The notes under the pieces were generated by a model. It was given only the letters and a program-made list of their open reading frames with translations, was not told the origin of the DNA and ran no database searches. DNA of 64,000 nucleotides from XYD12-FULL-36-8 sp964613805 (GTDB taxonomy: Bacteria > Bacteroidota > Ignavibacteria > Ignavibacteriales > Ignavibacteriaceae), in NCBI GenBank assembly GCA_964613805.1, contig CAZTJF010000012.1:54733-118732 (forward strand). Direction: 5' to 3'. A program made the translations under genes and the position numbers. This document shows positions 25,730 to 34,106 of this stretch, in pieces. Position 1 is the first letter of the stretch. The number at the start of each line of letters is the position of its first letter.

Positions 25730-26188
25730 TTAAATTGTTTCCTTATTAATTCCATTAAAAATCGGGCAAACCATATGCCATCAAAGGATTTGTAGAATTA
25801 TGCACCACACTAATTGATTATTAATCGCAAAGGAAGGATTAAAGTAGAAATGTCAAAAACGAGGTAAAAACTTGAGTGTATGATTCTATTGCTTTTTCCT
25901 GTTTTGATACACTTCGACGATTCAGCAATTTTTCATTTTTTTTCAATTGCTTACTTTTTTCGGAATATAAATTGGTGTTTGAGAAATAGTCGTCTACTAT
26001 TCAACAATTTGCGAGCCAATTAGATAAAGAGAAATTTTAAAAGAAGATTGATTCATGCTTTACCGGATTTTTCAGAATGAATTAATCTCTACGGTGATTT
26101 TAGAACCAGGGTATTGGGGGAAATGAGAAATTTCAAAGAAGAGAAGATGTGTTTAGAAACGAATTATTGTTCGTCAATTAAAAATAAA
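25730..26188. other. AT-rich intergenic region
   Basis: This 459-base gap contains the promoter side of the pilin-like operon and the 3' side of the GNAT gene at 26189. No open frame with a ribosome binding site, no repeat family copy and no clear operator was found. Confidence 0.5.
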
Positions 26189-26473
26189 TTAGGTCAACAC
26201 ATCTCTTATTTCTTCCATCTTATCAAAAACTGATTTTGCAAACGGGCATAGAGGAACGATTTTAATTCTGTTTTCGCGTGCAAAGCGTACTACTTCCATC
26301 AAAATTCTTTTGCCAATGTTTTGTCCACGATAGGCATCTTTCACTTCTGTATGATCTAAAATCATTTTGTTTTCACCAACAAATGTGTATGATATTCTGC
26401 CTACTTCTTTTTCAACATCAAAAGCACCGAAGAAACCTTTTGTACCCGACTCAATTTGTTTTATTTCAATCAT
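26189..26473 (-). CDS. YjdJ-like GNAT acetyltransferase
   Basis: A 94-residue GNAT-fold protein of the short COG2388 group: GRISYTFVGENKMILDHTEVKDAYRGQNIGKRILMEVVRFARENRIKIVPLCPFAKSVF. The acetyl-CoA binding motif is seen as RGQNIGKRI. Substrate unknown. It pairs with the Fe-S protein at 26481, as yjdJ and yjdI do in Escherichia coli, with only a 7-base gap, and is probably co-expressed with it. Confidence 0.8.
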   Translation of the reverse strand: MIEIKQIESGTKGFFGAFDVEKEVGRISYTFVGENKMILDHTEVKDAYRGQNIGKRILMEVVRFARENRIKIVPLCPFAKSVFDKMEEIRDVLT

Positions 26474-26480
26474 ATTAAAT

Positions 26481-26684
26481 TCATTTTATGCTTAGTGCCC
26501 CGGATGGACATTTTGCAACCTGGTCAACTATTTCCTGAGTAGTTGCATTCTCGGGTTTTATCCATGGTCTTTCTTTTGTGTTATAAACTTTGGGTAGTGT
26601 TTTCACACACACTCCAGAGTGAATGCACAATTTAGGTTTCCATACAACTGTTATCTCACCATTTGAATATTCTTTTCGTTCCAT
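26481..26684 (-). CDS. YjdI-like small Fe-S protein
   Basis: A 67-residue Fer4_19-type protein with a cysteine pattern KLCIHSGVC...KCPSGAL, as in YjdI-like mono-cluster ferredoxins. It probably carries one iron-sulfur cluster. It sits between the GNAT gene and the dioxygenase gene on the same strand, with the ATG preceded by AAAGGAG. Confidence 0.85.
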   Translation of the reverse strand: MERKEYSNGEITVVWKPKLCIHSGVCVKTLPKVYNTKERPWIKPENATTQEIVDQVAKCPSGALSIK

Positions 26685-26704
26685 CTGTTTCTCCTTTAAC
26701 TTAA

Positions 26705-27598
26705 TTAAGAATAATTTTCAATTTTAACTGATGTCATCGTCAGTGAACCACCGACTGCTTTATCGTTGAACAAACTTACTTTTTCATTTTCTTCTTTCAA
26801 AGCTAAAGCATAAAGCAGCGGCAGATAATGTTCCAGTGTTGGAACAGCCAGATTAAATTCTTTTCCCTGAGATTGATAATTAATAAGCTGCTTGTGGTCA
26901 TCCGACAAAATATATTTTTTCATCTTTTCACTGGCTTCGCTAGCCCAGTCATAACTATAGCTGACATCATTTAGTCTTCTCCAATCAACCATTCTTAAAT
27001 TGTGAACCATATTTCCGCTTCCAACAATCAGCACACCTTTTTTACGAAGTGGTTCAAGCTCTTTCGCTAATTCATAATGATATTGCGGCGGTTTCTGATA
27101 ATCGAGACTTAATTGGATTACAGGAACATCGGCATCAGGATAAAGATGCTTAACAACCGACCACGCACCATGATCGAGACCCCAATTAGCATCTAATCCG
27201 ACTTCTGTTTTCTTTACTTTACTCTTTATTTCTTTTGCAAGCTCAGGACTTCCTGGTGCCGGATACTGAACTTCATACAACTCTTTTGGAAATCCACCGA
27301 AGTCGTGAATAGTTTTAGGATTTTGCATTGCAGTTACAAAAGTTCCTTTAGTTTCCCAATGAGCTGATACAACTAAAACTGCATTCGGTTTGGGAATTTC
27401 TTCTCCGACTTTCCTGAATCCCTGCACGAATTCATTTTCCTCAATAGCATTCATCGGGCTTCCATGTCCGAAGAACAGCACAGGCATTTTATCTGTTCTG
27501 TTAAATGGGTCTGTTATTTTATTTAATTCATTCAGTTTCATGGCATATCCTGTTAATGGTAATAGCGATAAAAATTTTATAAATGTCTTTCGGTTCAT
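26705..27598 (-). CDS. LigB-type 4,5-DOPA dioxygenase homologue
   Basis: A 297-residue member of the LigB superfamily (YgiD/DODA type). Conserved sites are FFGHGSPMNAI (first His ligand), VLVVSAHWETKGTFV (second His), and SGNMVHNL with the third His ligand. It has an N-terminal leader (MNRKTFIKFLSLLPLTGYAM), so it may be exported, which is unusual for this family. Extradiol enzymes cleave catechol rings, but the real substrate in such genes is often unknown. The ATG at 27598 overlaps the stop of the ATPase by one base (TAATG). Confidence 0.85.
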   Translation of the reverse strand: MNRKTFIKFLSLLPLTGYAMKLNELNKITDPFNRTDKMPVLFFGHGSPMNAIEENEFVQGFRKVGEEIPKPNAVLVVSAHWETKGTFVTAMQNPKTIHDFGGFPKELYEVQYPAPGSPELAKEIKSKVKKTEVGLDANWGLDHGAWSVVKHLYPDADVPVIQLSLDYQKPPQYHYELAKELEPLRKKGVLIVGSGNMVHNLRMVDWRRLNDVSYSYDWASEASEKMKKYILSDDHKQLINYQSQGKEFNLAVPTLEHYLPLLYALALKEENEKVSLFNDKAVGGSLTMTSVKIENYS

Positions 27599-29604
27599 TA
27601 TACTTTTAAGAGTTTTGCATTAATGGCCACTACAATAGTGCTTAAACTCATTAACACTGCTCCAACTGCCGGACTTAGCATAATTCCCCAATTGTAAAGA
27701 ACTCCTGCTGCAAGTGGAATAGCAACAATATTGTAACCTGCCGCCCACCAAAGGTTTTGAATCATCTTGTTGTAAGTTGCTTTTCCAAATAAAATCAGAG
27801 TGGCAATATCTTTCGGGTCAGAGTTTACCAAAATAATATCTGCTGTTTCTGCCGCGACATCAGTTCCTGAACCAACAGCTATACCCACATCTGCCTGCGC
27901 AAGTGCCGGGGCGTCATTTACACCATCGCCTGTCATTGCAACATATTCTTCTTTTGCCTGAAGCTCTTTTACTTTTTCTAATTTTTGATGCGGCAATACA
28001 TTGGCAATGCAGCCGTCCATTTGTAATTCATCGCTGACTTTCATTGCCACTTTCTCATTGTCGCCTGTTAGCAGTAAGTTTTTAATTCCTGCTTCTCTAA
28101 GGATTTGAATTGCTTCAAACGAACTTTCTCTTATCTGGTCGGAAAAAGTAAAATATCCTGCCATTACATTATCTACCAATACATACACTATCGTTTCTGT
28201 AAGATCATTATTTGTTTCAGCAATGCTGATGTCTTTTTCTTTTAAATAATTCGGACCTACTACTTTTATTTCTTTTCTGTCAACTATTCCTTCCAGTCCT
28301 TTGCCGGGAAGATAGTTGAAGCTTTCTGATTTTGGGACTACAATATTTAATTCTTTGACCTTTCGCATCAAACCTATTGCGATATAATGTTCTGAATGCT
28401 GCTCGATGCCGGATGCGAGTCGAAGCAATTCCTTTTCATCAAAATTTTTGTTCAGCACTTTCACTGCCTGTAACTGATGTGTACCTTTTGTAAGAGTTCC
28501 TGTTTTATCAAAAATGATAGTTGTAATCAGTCGTGCATTCTCAAAAGCTGTTCTGTTGCGGATGAGCAGTCCTTTTTGTGCAGAAATAGAAGTTGAAATA
28601 GCTACCACCAACGGCACAGCCAAGCCCAGTGCATGAGGACATGAAATAACCATTACCGTAACCATTCTTTCCAACGCAAATACAAAAGGAAATCCTAACA
28701 GCAACCAAACTACAAGTGTGATAACACCACCGCCTAAAGCAACAAAAGTCAAAACCTTTGCCGCACGGTCGGCAAAGTTTTGAGTTTTAGATTTTAACTT
28801 TTGTGCATCTTCAACCAGTTTTACTACTTTACTCAGATAGCTGTCTTTGCCCGTGTTTGCTACTTTTATCGTGAGCGAACCATTACCGTTTACAGCTCCG
28901 CCGATTACTTTGTTATCCATTTCTTTTTTAACCGGTTTGCTTTCACCAGTAAGCATGCTTTCATCAACAAAACTTTCACCTTCGGTTACAACTCCATCAG
29001 CCGGAATTTTTTCGCCCGGCTTAATCAATACAAAATCACCAATTTTTAAATGACTGACAGGCATATCGTGAACCGTTCCATTAACAAGATGGTGAGCAGT
29101 GGAAGGCATCATCTTTACCAATAATTCAAGTGAACGTGATGCACCCATTACTGATTTCATTTCAAAGTAATGCCCGACGAGCATAATATCAATCAATGTT
29201 GCCATTTCCCAATAAAAGTCCATTCCCTGCAAACCGAAAGTGATAGCAACGCTGTATGCCCAAGCAACAGAAATTGCTACACCAATCAGTGTCATCATAC
29301 CAATGGCTTTGTCTTTTACTTCATCATACAATCCTTTTAGGAAAGGATAACCGCCATAAATAAAAATGAATGTCGAGAGAACGGCCAGCAAATATTTGTC
29401 GCCAGCAAAAGCAAATTCAAATCCTAACCATTGTTGTATCATGTGTGACAATGCAAGCACAGGAATGGATACTATCGAGCAAATGATAAACCGTTTCCAA
29501 AAATCGGCGACATTGTGCCCTGCATGTTTGTCGTGAGCTTCGTGACTCTCATGCGAATTCATGTCGTGTTGGGAGTGTTCATGTGAAATATGTTGATGTT
29601 CCAT
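27598..29604 (-). CDS. CPH-type P1B heavy-metal ATPase
   Basis: A 668-residue metal-translocating P-type ATPase with a His-rich N-terminus (HQHISHEHSQHD...HDKHAGH), eight membrane segments, the transmembrane metal-site motif CPH (VISCPHALGLA), TGES, the phosphorylation motif DKTGTLTKG, and MTGDGVNDAPALAQADVGIAVG. CPH places it in the CopB/P1B-3 group, often linked with Cu(II) or Ag export. I start at 29604 because the upstream stretch would read back over the neighbouring gene; the chosen ATG follows an intergenic sequence. Confidence 0.9.
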   Translation of the reverse strand: MEHQHISHEHSQHDMNSHESHEAHDKHAGHNVADFWKRFIICSIVSIPVLALSHMIQQWLGFEFAFAGDKYLLAVLSTFIFIYGGYPFLKGLYDEVKDKAIGMMTLIGVAISVAWAYSVAITFGLQGMDFYWEMATLIDIMLVGHYFEMKSVMGASRSLELLVKMMPSTAHHLVNGTVHDMPVSHLKIGDFVLIKPGEKIPADGVVTEGESFVDESMLTGESKPVKKEMDNKVIGGAVNGNGSLTIKVANTGKDSYLSKVVKLVEDAQKLKSKTQNFADRAAKVLTFVALGGGVITLVVWLLLGFPFVFALERMVTVMVISCPHALGLAVPLVVAISTSISAQKGLLIRNRTAFENARLITTIIFDKTGTLTKGTHQLQAVKVLNKNFDEKELLRLASGIEQHSEHYIAIGLMRKVKELNIVVPKSESFNYLPGKGLEGIVDRKEIKVVGPNYLKEKDISIAETNNDLTETIVYVLVDNVMAGYFTFSDQIRESSFEAIQILREAGIKNLLLTGDNEKVAMKVSDELQMDGCIANVLPHQKLEKVKELQAKEEYVAMTGDGVNDAPALAQADVGIAVGSGTDVAAETADIILVNSDPKDIATLILFGKATYNKMIQNLWWAAGYNIVAIPLAAGVLYNWGIMLSPAVGAVLMSLSTIVVAINAKLLKV

Positions 29605-29617
29605 TTTATAATCCCAG

Positions 29618-29929
29618 TTACTTGTTCTGTGAAAGTTTTGCAACCAATGCTGCCGAAGCGGTATCAGCATAAATGCCGTAAGCATTTACTAAAAGTCCTT
29701 TAATATTATTTTGTTTTGATGAAATAGCGTACAATATACTCTCATTATCCACATCCGACATTTCCTGAAAGCGATACACTTCGTCAATTTCAAATTCATC
29801 CGGATGCAGCAGCAAACTGTTTTCAGCACACTCAATGCAATCGTTTTTAATATTGAAGTTTAAGGTGTAACCTCCTTTTGATAAGTCGTTTATTGCTTCG
29901 GATAATGTAGTATATGATTTCTTTTGCAT
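29618..29929 (-). CDS. conserved small protein of unknown function
   Basis: A 103-residue acidic protein (SEAINDLSKGGYTLNF..., CIECAENSLLLHPDEFEIDEVYRFQEMSD..., AISSKQNNIKGLLVNAYGIYAD). I recall similar Bacteroidota proteins, sometimes labelled as phosphoribosylpyrophosphate synthetase, although no kinase or PRPP-binding motif is visible; I treat it as unknown. Two adjacent Cys (CIEC) may bind a metal, which would suit its place 14 bases upstream of the metal ATPase gene. Confidence 0.65.
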   Translation of the reverse strand: MQKKSYTTLSEAINDLSKGGYTLNFNIKNDCIECAENSLLLHPDEFEIDEVYRFQEMSDVDNESILYAISSKQNNIKGLLVNAYGIYADTASAALVAKLSQNK

Positions 29930-29947
29930 AATTTTATAAATATTTAT

Positions 29948-30610
29948 TCACTCTACTCTTTCCGTAACAGGGTCTAGCTTCTCTCCCAGGAATTCCACCC
30001 ATGCTTTTTTCATACACGGATAATGTTTTGCTGCCTCAACAAGATTCATGAATGCAACAAGATTGTCTTCAAATCTTTTTGCGAGAGTTTCATCAGCAAT
30101 TTTTCCTTCGGGTGAGAATGCTTTGTGAGCCACTGCCAACGAAAACATATCCGGATAAACTCTCGCTCCAAGATGTTCTAAGGGTATTCTCAAAGACCAA
30201 AGCGCTTTGTTGCCTCCGCCCATTGATGGCGAAGCAGACATTAACAAAGCATGGCGTTCATTAAAAGGCTGTGGACGGAATCGAGAAACCCAATCAATCG
30301 AATTCTTTAAAAATCCGGGCATTGATCCATTATATTCAGGTGAGGAAATGATAAAGGCATCGTTTACCAAAATACGTTTGCGAAATTCTTCTGCACCTGT
30401 TGGATGAGAATTACTTGCATGCAAGTCCTGGTTGAACGAAGGACAATCAAACTCACTCATATTTGCAGAGTCCACTTTGCCGCCATTTTTTTCAATAACC
30501 TGCACTGCTAATTTTGCTAATCGTGTATTTAGTGAATTATCTCTGAGAGAAGCTGAAAATACAAGGAAGCTCATTGGCTCTCGTTTATTACTTTTTATTT
30601 GTTCGTTCAT
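29948..30610 (-). CDS. NADPH-dependent FMN reductase
   Basis: A 220-residue flavodoxin-fold reductase. The FMN-binding phosphate loop is FSASLRDNSLNTRLA, and the second conserved site SPEYNGSMPGFLKNSIDWVSR covers the isoalloxazine pocket. Enzymes of this family reduce FMN, quinones, azo dyes or chromate with NAD(P)H. The start at 30610 is open; an internal ATG before SFLVFSAS would also work. Gene order places it in the redox cluster just upstream of the metal ATPase. Confidence 0.9.
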   Translation of the reverse strand: MNEQIKSNKREPMSFLVFSASLRDNSLNTRLAKLAVQVIEKNGGKVDSANMSEFDCPSFNQDLHASNSHPTGAEEFRKRILVNDAFIISSPEYNGSMPGFLKNSIDWVSRFRPQPFNERHALLMSASPSMGGGNKALWSLRIPLEHLGARVYPDMFSLAVAHKAFSPEGKIADETLAKRFEDNLVAFMNLVEAAKHYPCMKKAWVEFLGEKLDPVTERVE

Positions 30611-30634
30611 AGGTTAGATAGTTTTAATGATCTG

Positions 30635-31426
30635 TTACACATTACCATAAATATTAGATTCTCCACCATCAATGGCAATAGTCTGGCCATTCACATAGCT
30701 CGCTTCTTCACTTAAAAGAAATGCAACTACTTTAGCTACTTCATGTGGTAATCCTAAACGTTTGATAGGATTACGTTGTGCATATTCTGTTTCTGCCGCT
30801 TTGGGGTCATTAGGATTAACTTGTTTGAAGGCGTCAGCAACCATTGGTGTAAGTATTGCTCCAGGGGCAATTGCGTTTGTATTGATTCCATTCCGGCCGT
30901 ATTCAAGAGCCGCATTTTTTGTCATACCCGAAACAGCATGTTTGCTCGCAACATAAGGTACCTGGTTTAATACTCCGCGAATACCTCCAACAGAAGCAAC
31001 ATTTACAATTCGTCCATACTTTTGTTTTTGCATTACCGGAATAACATAACGCATTCCGTAATAAACACCCATAAGGTTAATGTCAATCACCTTCTTGAAA
31101 ATGTTTACATCATACTCTGTCATTCCTGCTTGTCTTCCCTCAATACCCGCATTGTTATACAGACCATCAATGCGACCAAAAGTTTTTACCGTTTCATCTA
31201 CATAATTTTTGACTGCTTCTTCATTTGAAACATCAGCAACAACCGTGATTATTTTCACAGAGGGAAACTCTTTGCTTAGATCTGCTTTTGCTTCTTCCAA
31301 ACTCTTCTGATTGTAATCTACAAGAACGAGATTGACTCCTTGTGAAGCAAGTTCTTTTGCTGCTGCGAGACCAAGTCCCATTGCCGCACCTGTGATGATT
31401 ATTACTTTGTTTTCTAATCTTTTCAT
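30635..31426 (-). CDS. short-chain dehydrogenase/reductase
   Basis: A 263-residue classical SDR: cofactor site TGAAMGLG near residue 12, NNAG at about residue 90, catalytic YxxxK in YVASKHAV and a Ser upstream (NVASVGG), with PGAI after. NAD(P)-dependent oxidation or reduction of a secondary alcohol or ketone is expected. The ATG at 31426 is chosen because GGAG lies about six bases upstream; an in-frame TTG four codons earlier exists. Confidence 0.92.
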   Translation of the reverse strand: MKRLENKVIIITGAAMGLGLAAAKELASQGVNLVLVDYNQKSLEEAKADLSKEFPSVKIITVVADVSNEEAVKNYVDETVKTFGRIDGLYNNAGIEGRQAGMTEYDVNIFKKVIDINLMGVYYGMRYVIPVMQKQKYGRIVNVASVGGIRGVLNQVPYVASKHAVSGMTKNAALEYGRNGINTNAIAPGAILTPMVADAFKQVNPNDPKAAETEYAQRNPIKRLGLPHEVAKVVAFLLSEEASYVNGQTIAIDGGESNIYGNV

Positions 31427-31518
31427 TTTATACTCCAATTATTTTTTATATATGCTCGCTAGTTAAACCATTTCACTTATTTCCTATTCTATCCATTTCA
31501 AAACCACTGATTCCTTCT

Positions 31519-31573
31519 TTGTCATTCTGAATGGAGCGAAGCAGAATGTCCGTTGGACTCCTCTGGAGAAGAA
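31519..31573. repeat. GTCATTCTGAATGGAGCGAAG-type repeat
   Basis: CATTCTG (31523-31529) and CAGAATG (31542-31548) form a 7-bp inverted repeat around GGAGCGAAG, followed by a short hairpin (CTCC-TCTG-GGAG). The pattern is that of the common dispersed repeat of the form GTCATTCTGAACGGAGCGAAG seen in many FCB-group genomes. It lies between the SDR and DoxX genes. Confidence 0.5.
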
Positions 31574-31574
31574 T

Positions 31575-32000
31575 CTACAAATTAAACTTCTTGTAAATCA
31601 AATTATCAACAGAAATTTTTCCGGCTCCTGCAATAGCTATAGTAATAAAGACAATAAGGAACAGAAAAGCCTTTTCCTTTACAAAAAATACATCATCAGC
31701 GTGGACAATAAAACCCGCAACAAGCATCGTAATAATTAATGGAAAAGCTGCAAACCTTGTTGCAATTCCAAAGATTAAAAATAGAGAGCAAACAAACTCA
31801 GCGAATACTGCAAGCATAAGTGATGCAGAAGGACCAATTCCAATCGGATCGGCAAATTGAACCGGTCCACCTTCAAACAGAGTAATTAATTTTCCGGTTC
31901 CGTGTACCATCATAAAAATACCGATTGTTATTCGAAGAAATAATAAAGCAATATTTATTTGCTGTTCATAGCTTCCGGGATTTAATAATTTCTTTGTCAT
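31575..32000 (-). CDS. DoxX-family membrane protein
   Basis: A 141-residue membrane protein with four hydrophobic segments: LLFLRITIGIFMMVHGTGKLI, SLMLAVFAEFVCSLFLIFGIAT, FPLIITMLVAGFIVHADD and LFLIVFITIAIAGAGKI. DoxX/DUF4395-type proteins are thought to work with quinone or thiol oxidation at the membrane. The ATG has a ribosome binding site AAAGGAATGGA upstream. It is part of the minus-strand redox cluster. Confidence 0.85.
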   Translation of the reverse strand: MTKKLLNPGSYEQQINIALLFLRITIGIFMMVHGTGKLITLFEGGPVQFADPIGIGPSASLMLAVFAEFVCSLFLIFGIATRFAAFPLIITMLVAGFIVHADDVFFVKEKAFLFLIVFITIAIAGAGKISVDNLIYKKFNL

Positions 32001-32040
32001 TTTAATTCCATTCCTTTCATTTAAAATTTTATTTATCAGC

Positions 32041-32601
32041 TTATTCGGCTAAACCTATCTGTTTCATAAATGCCTGGTTGTCCCAGAACAAATATTCTTC
32101 AATCATCTTTCCGTTTTTCCAATGACCGATTGTAGCCATAGAAAGTTTGAATCTTTTATTTGTCGGTGCTATTGTTTTACCGTTGCCTATTGGCATTGGC
32201 TGTGAGAAGGTTCCTTCCATCTCACCAATTACCGCTGTCCAGTCGCCACTTCCGAAACGAACGGGATGTTCTTTGATTTTAGTATCAGGTGCAAAAACGA
32301 ACATTGGTGTTAGTGCATCAATATGATTGGGATGCAAACCAACCGTTATACTTCCATCGGGATAATATACTTTTATGTTTTCATCATGGCTTATATTGAA
32401 TTGATCCCATTTCTGATTGCTGTAAATATCGAAATCGAGAGAATCAAATCGAGCGAGACGCATCTCGGTTAATGCCTTCTCGTCTCTGAACTTTTTAAGC
32501 TCTTCCGTATCGGCATTGTTTGAACAACCAATTAATGTTATCGCCAATCCTAACAAGAGAATGGAAGCGAACGTAGCCGAGTTATTAATTTTTAGTTTCA
32601 T
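32041..32601 (-). CDS. SnoaL-like lipoprotein
   Basis: A 186-residue lipoprotein (signal peptide, lipobox LIGC at Cys26). The mature part has the NTF2-like/SnoaL fold used by ester cyclases: KWDQFNISHDENIKVYYPDGS and the paired strands RFKLSMATIGHWKNGKMIEEYLFWDN. Ligand unknown. AAAGGAG lies upstream of the ATG. It lies 40 bases from the DoxX gene on the same strand. Confidence 0.8.
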   Translation of the reverse strand: MKLKINNSATFASILLLGLAITLIGCSNNADTEELKKFRDEKALTEMRLARFDSLDFDIYSNQKWDQFNISHDENIKVYYPDGSITVGLHPNHIDALTPMFVFAPDTKIKEHPVRFGSGDWTAVIGEMEGTFSQPMPIGNGKTIAPTNKRFKLSMATIGHWKNGKMIEEYLFWDNQAFMKQIGLAE

Positions 32602-32658
32602 TTTATAATACTCCTTTTTTAATAATTAGTTTATGTTAATTCAAGATCGATTTAATAA

Positions 32659-33204
32659 TTATGCCGCTTTAATTGCTTCTTGTGCTTTGTTGAACTCAGC
32701 AAGAATTTCAATTTTTACTTCGTTGCTGACTACTACACCGCCTGCTTCGGTTAGTGCATTCCACTGCAAACCATAATCAAAGCGATTGACTTTTCCGCGA
32801 ACTTCAAATCCGGCGATTTCGCTTCCGCCAAATCCTGAAACAGTTCCATTGTAAATAACATCAAGCGTAACTTCTTTTGTGACACCACGAAGCGTCAAGT
32901 TACCTTTTGCTTGCAATTCAAAGTCGGAGATTTTCTTTACAGAAGTTGATTCGAAAGTCATCTTCGGATGATTTTCTGCGTCAAAGAAATCGGCAGATTT
33001 CAAGTGAGCATCGCGCTGCTCATTCTTTGTGTTGATGCTGTTTATATTGGCTTCGAATCTAATTATTGCATCGCTGAAATCTTCTCCGTTTATTAAAATG
33101 GATGCATCAAAAGTTTTGAAGCTGCCAACTACTGTTGATATAACCATATGCTTAACCTTGAAACTTACTTCAGAATGCGCCGGGTCAATTTTCCATGTTG
33201 TCAT
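32659..33204 (-). CDS. YceI-family lipid-binding protein
   Basis: A 181-residue protein of the YceI family: MTTWKIDPAHSEVSFKVKHM, VVGSFKTFDASILI, NPKMTFESTSVKKI and FGGSEIAGFEVRGKVNRFDYGL. These proteins form a lipocalin-like barrel that binds polyisoprenoid or amphipathic lipids. There is no signal peptide, so this one is probably cytoplasmic. The ATG is preceded by AGGAACA. Confidence 0.92.
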   Translation of the reverse strand: MTTWKIDPAHSEVSFKVKHMVISTVVGSFKTFDASILINGEDFSDAIIRFEANINSINTKNEQRDAHLKSADFFDAENHPKMTFESTSVKKISDFELQAKGNLTLRGVTKEVTLDVIYNGTVSGFGGSEIAGFEVRGKVNRFDYGLQWNALTEAGGVVVSNEVKIEILAEFNKAQEAIKAA

Positions 33205-33357
33205 TGTATTGTTCCTTTCTTTTTGTTTATGTTTTTTATTTAATGACTACTCAAACATAATACGAAAGGATGCTCTCATACATTCACATAGGTTAAAAAG
33301 GAAGTTAACCTATGTTAATTTGTTATAAATCAAGTAATACAATGGAGATAAAGTATT

Positions 33358-33936
33358 TTACTTATTTGAAAGCTCTTTACGAATTCTGCTTAGCGATTGC
33401 GGGGTAATACCAAGATACGAGGCTATATGACTCTGCGGTACTTGTTCTAAAAGTTTTGGATAAGTTTTGATAAATTTTAGATAACGTTCCTCTGCTGACG
33501 CGCTTAAAGAATCTGTAATTCTCTGCTGATTGGCCACATGATTGGCTTCTATTAGAAGTCGGAAGAAGCGCTCCATTTTGGGGCAGCTATCAAGTAGTTT
33601 TTCTCTTGCAGATTTTTCAAGCAAAAAAACTTCCGTATCCTGCAGCGCATCAATATTGTATGTTGCGGGTAAACCGGAAAGAAAACTATGTAAGTCGGAA
33701 ATCCACCAATCTTCAACGGCAAACTGGATTATGTGTTCTGTACCTTTACTGTCAATCGAATATTCACGCAAACAACCCGAGTTCACAAATCCAATATATC
33801 TGCACACATCTCCTTCGTTTAATAGAAATTGGTATTTTTTCAATTTCTTAGAAATAAAGAATTTTATGCAGATGGCAAACTCTTCATCTGTAAGACTCAC
33901 CCTTTTTTCTATATGTGCACGTAAAAGAGAAAACAT
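33358..33936 (-). CDS. Crp/Fnr-family transcription regulator
   Basis: A 192-residue regulator. The cyclic-nucleotide-binding-like domain covers about residues 20-130 (VNSGCLREYSIDSKGTEHIIQFAVEDW), and the C-terminal helix-turn-helix is SHIASYLGITPQSLSRIRKEL. No cysteines are arranged as in FNR, so sensing an Fe-S cluster is unlikely; it may bind cAMP or another nucleotide. It is the first gene of the minus-strand redox cluster and may regulate it. Confidence 0.9.
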   Translation of the reverse strand: MFSLLRAHIEKRVSLTDEEFAICIKFFISKKLKKYQFLLNEGDVCRYIGFVNSGCLREYSIDSKGTEHIIQFAVEDWWISDLHSFLSGLPATYNIDALQDTEVFLLEKSAREKLLDSCPKMERFFRLLIEANHVANQQRITDSLSASAEERYLKFIKTYPKLLEQVPQSHIASYLGITPQSLSRIRKELSNK

Positions 33937-34060
33937 TCTATTTGCTTAACCATAAAAAAGTGTATGGAAAATATAGTTTATATTCTTAAGTTATTAAATA
34001 CTCAGATCATTAAATCAAAAAAACGCAGAAGATTTCTCTTGCGGTTTACATAGTTTACAA

Positions 34061-34104
34061 ATATCCGGTATCAGGAATCCGGCATCTAAAATCGAGCATC
34101 CAAC
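34061..34104. repeat. CCGGTATCAGGAATCCGGCATC-type repeat
   Basis: Words ATCCGGTATC, ATCCGGCATC and GAGCATCC follow each other with small variations, similar to 14448-14490. It lies just downstream of clpB. Confidence 0.45.
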
Positions 34105-34106
34105 AA

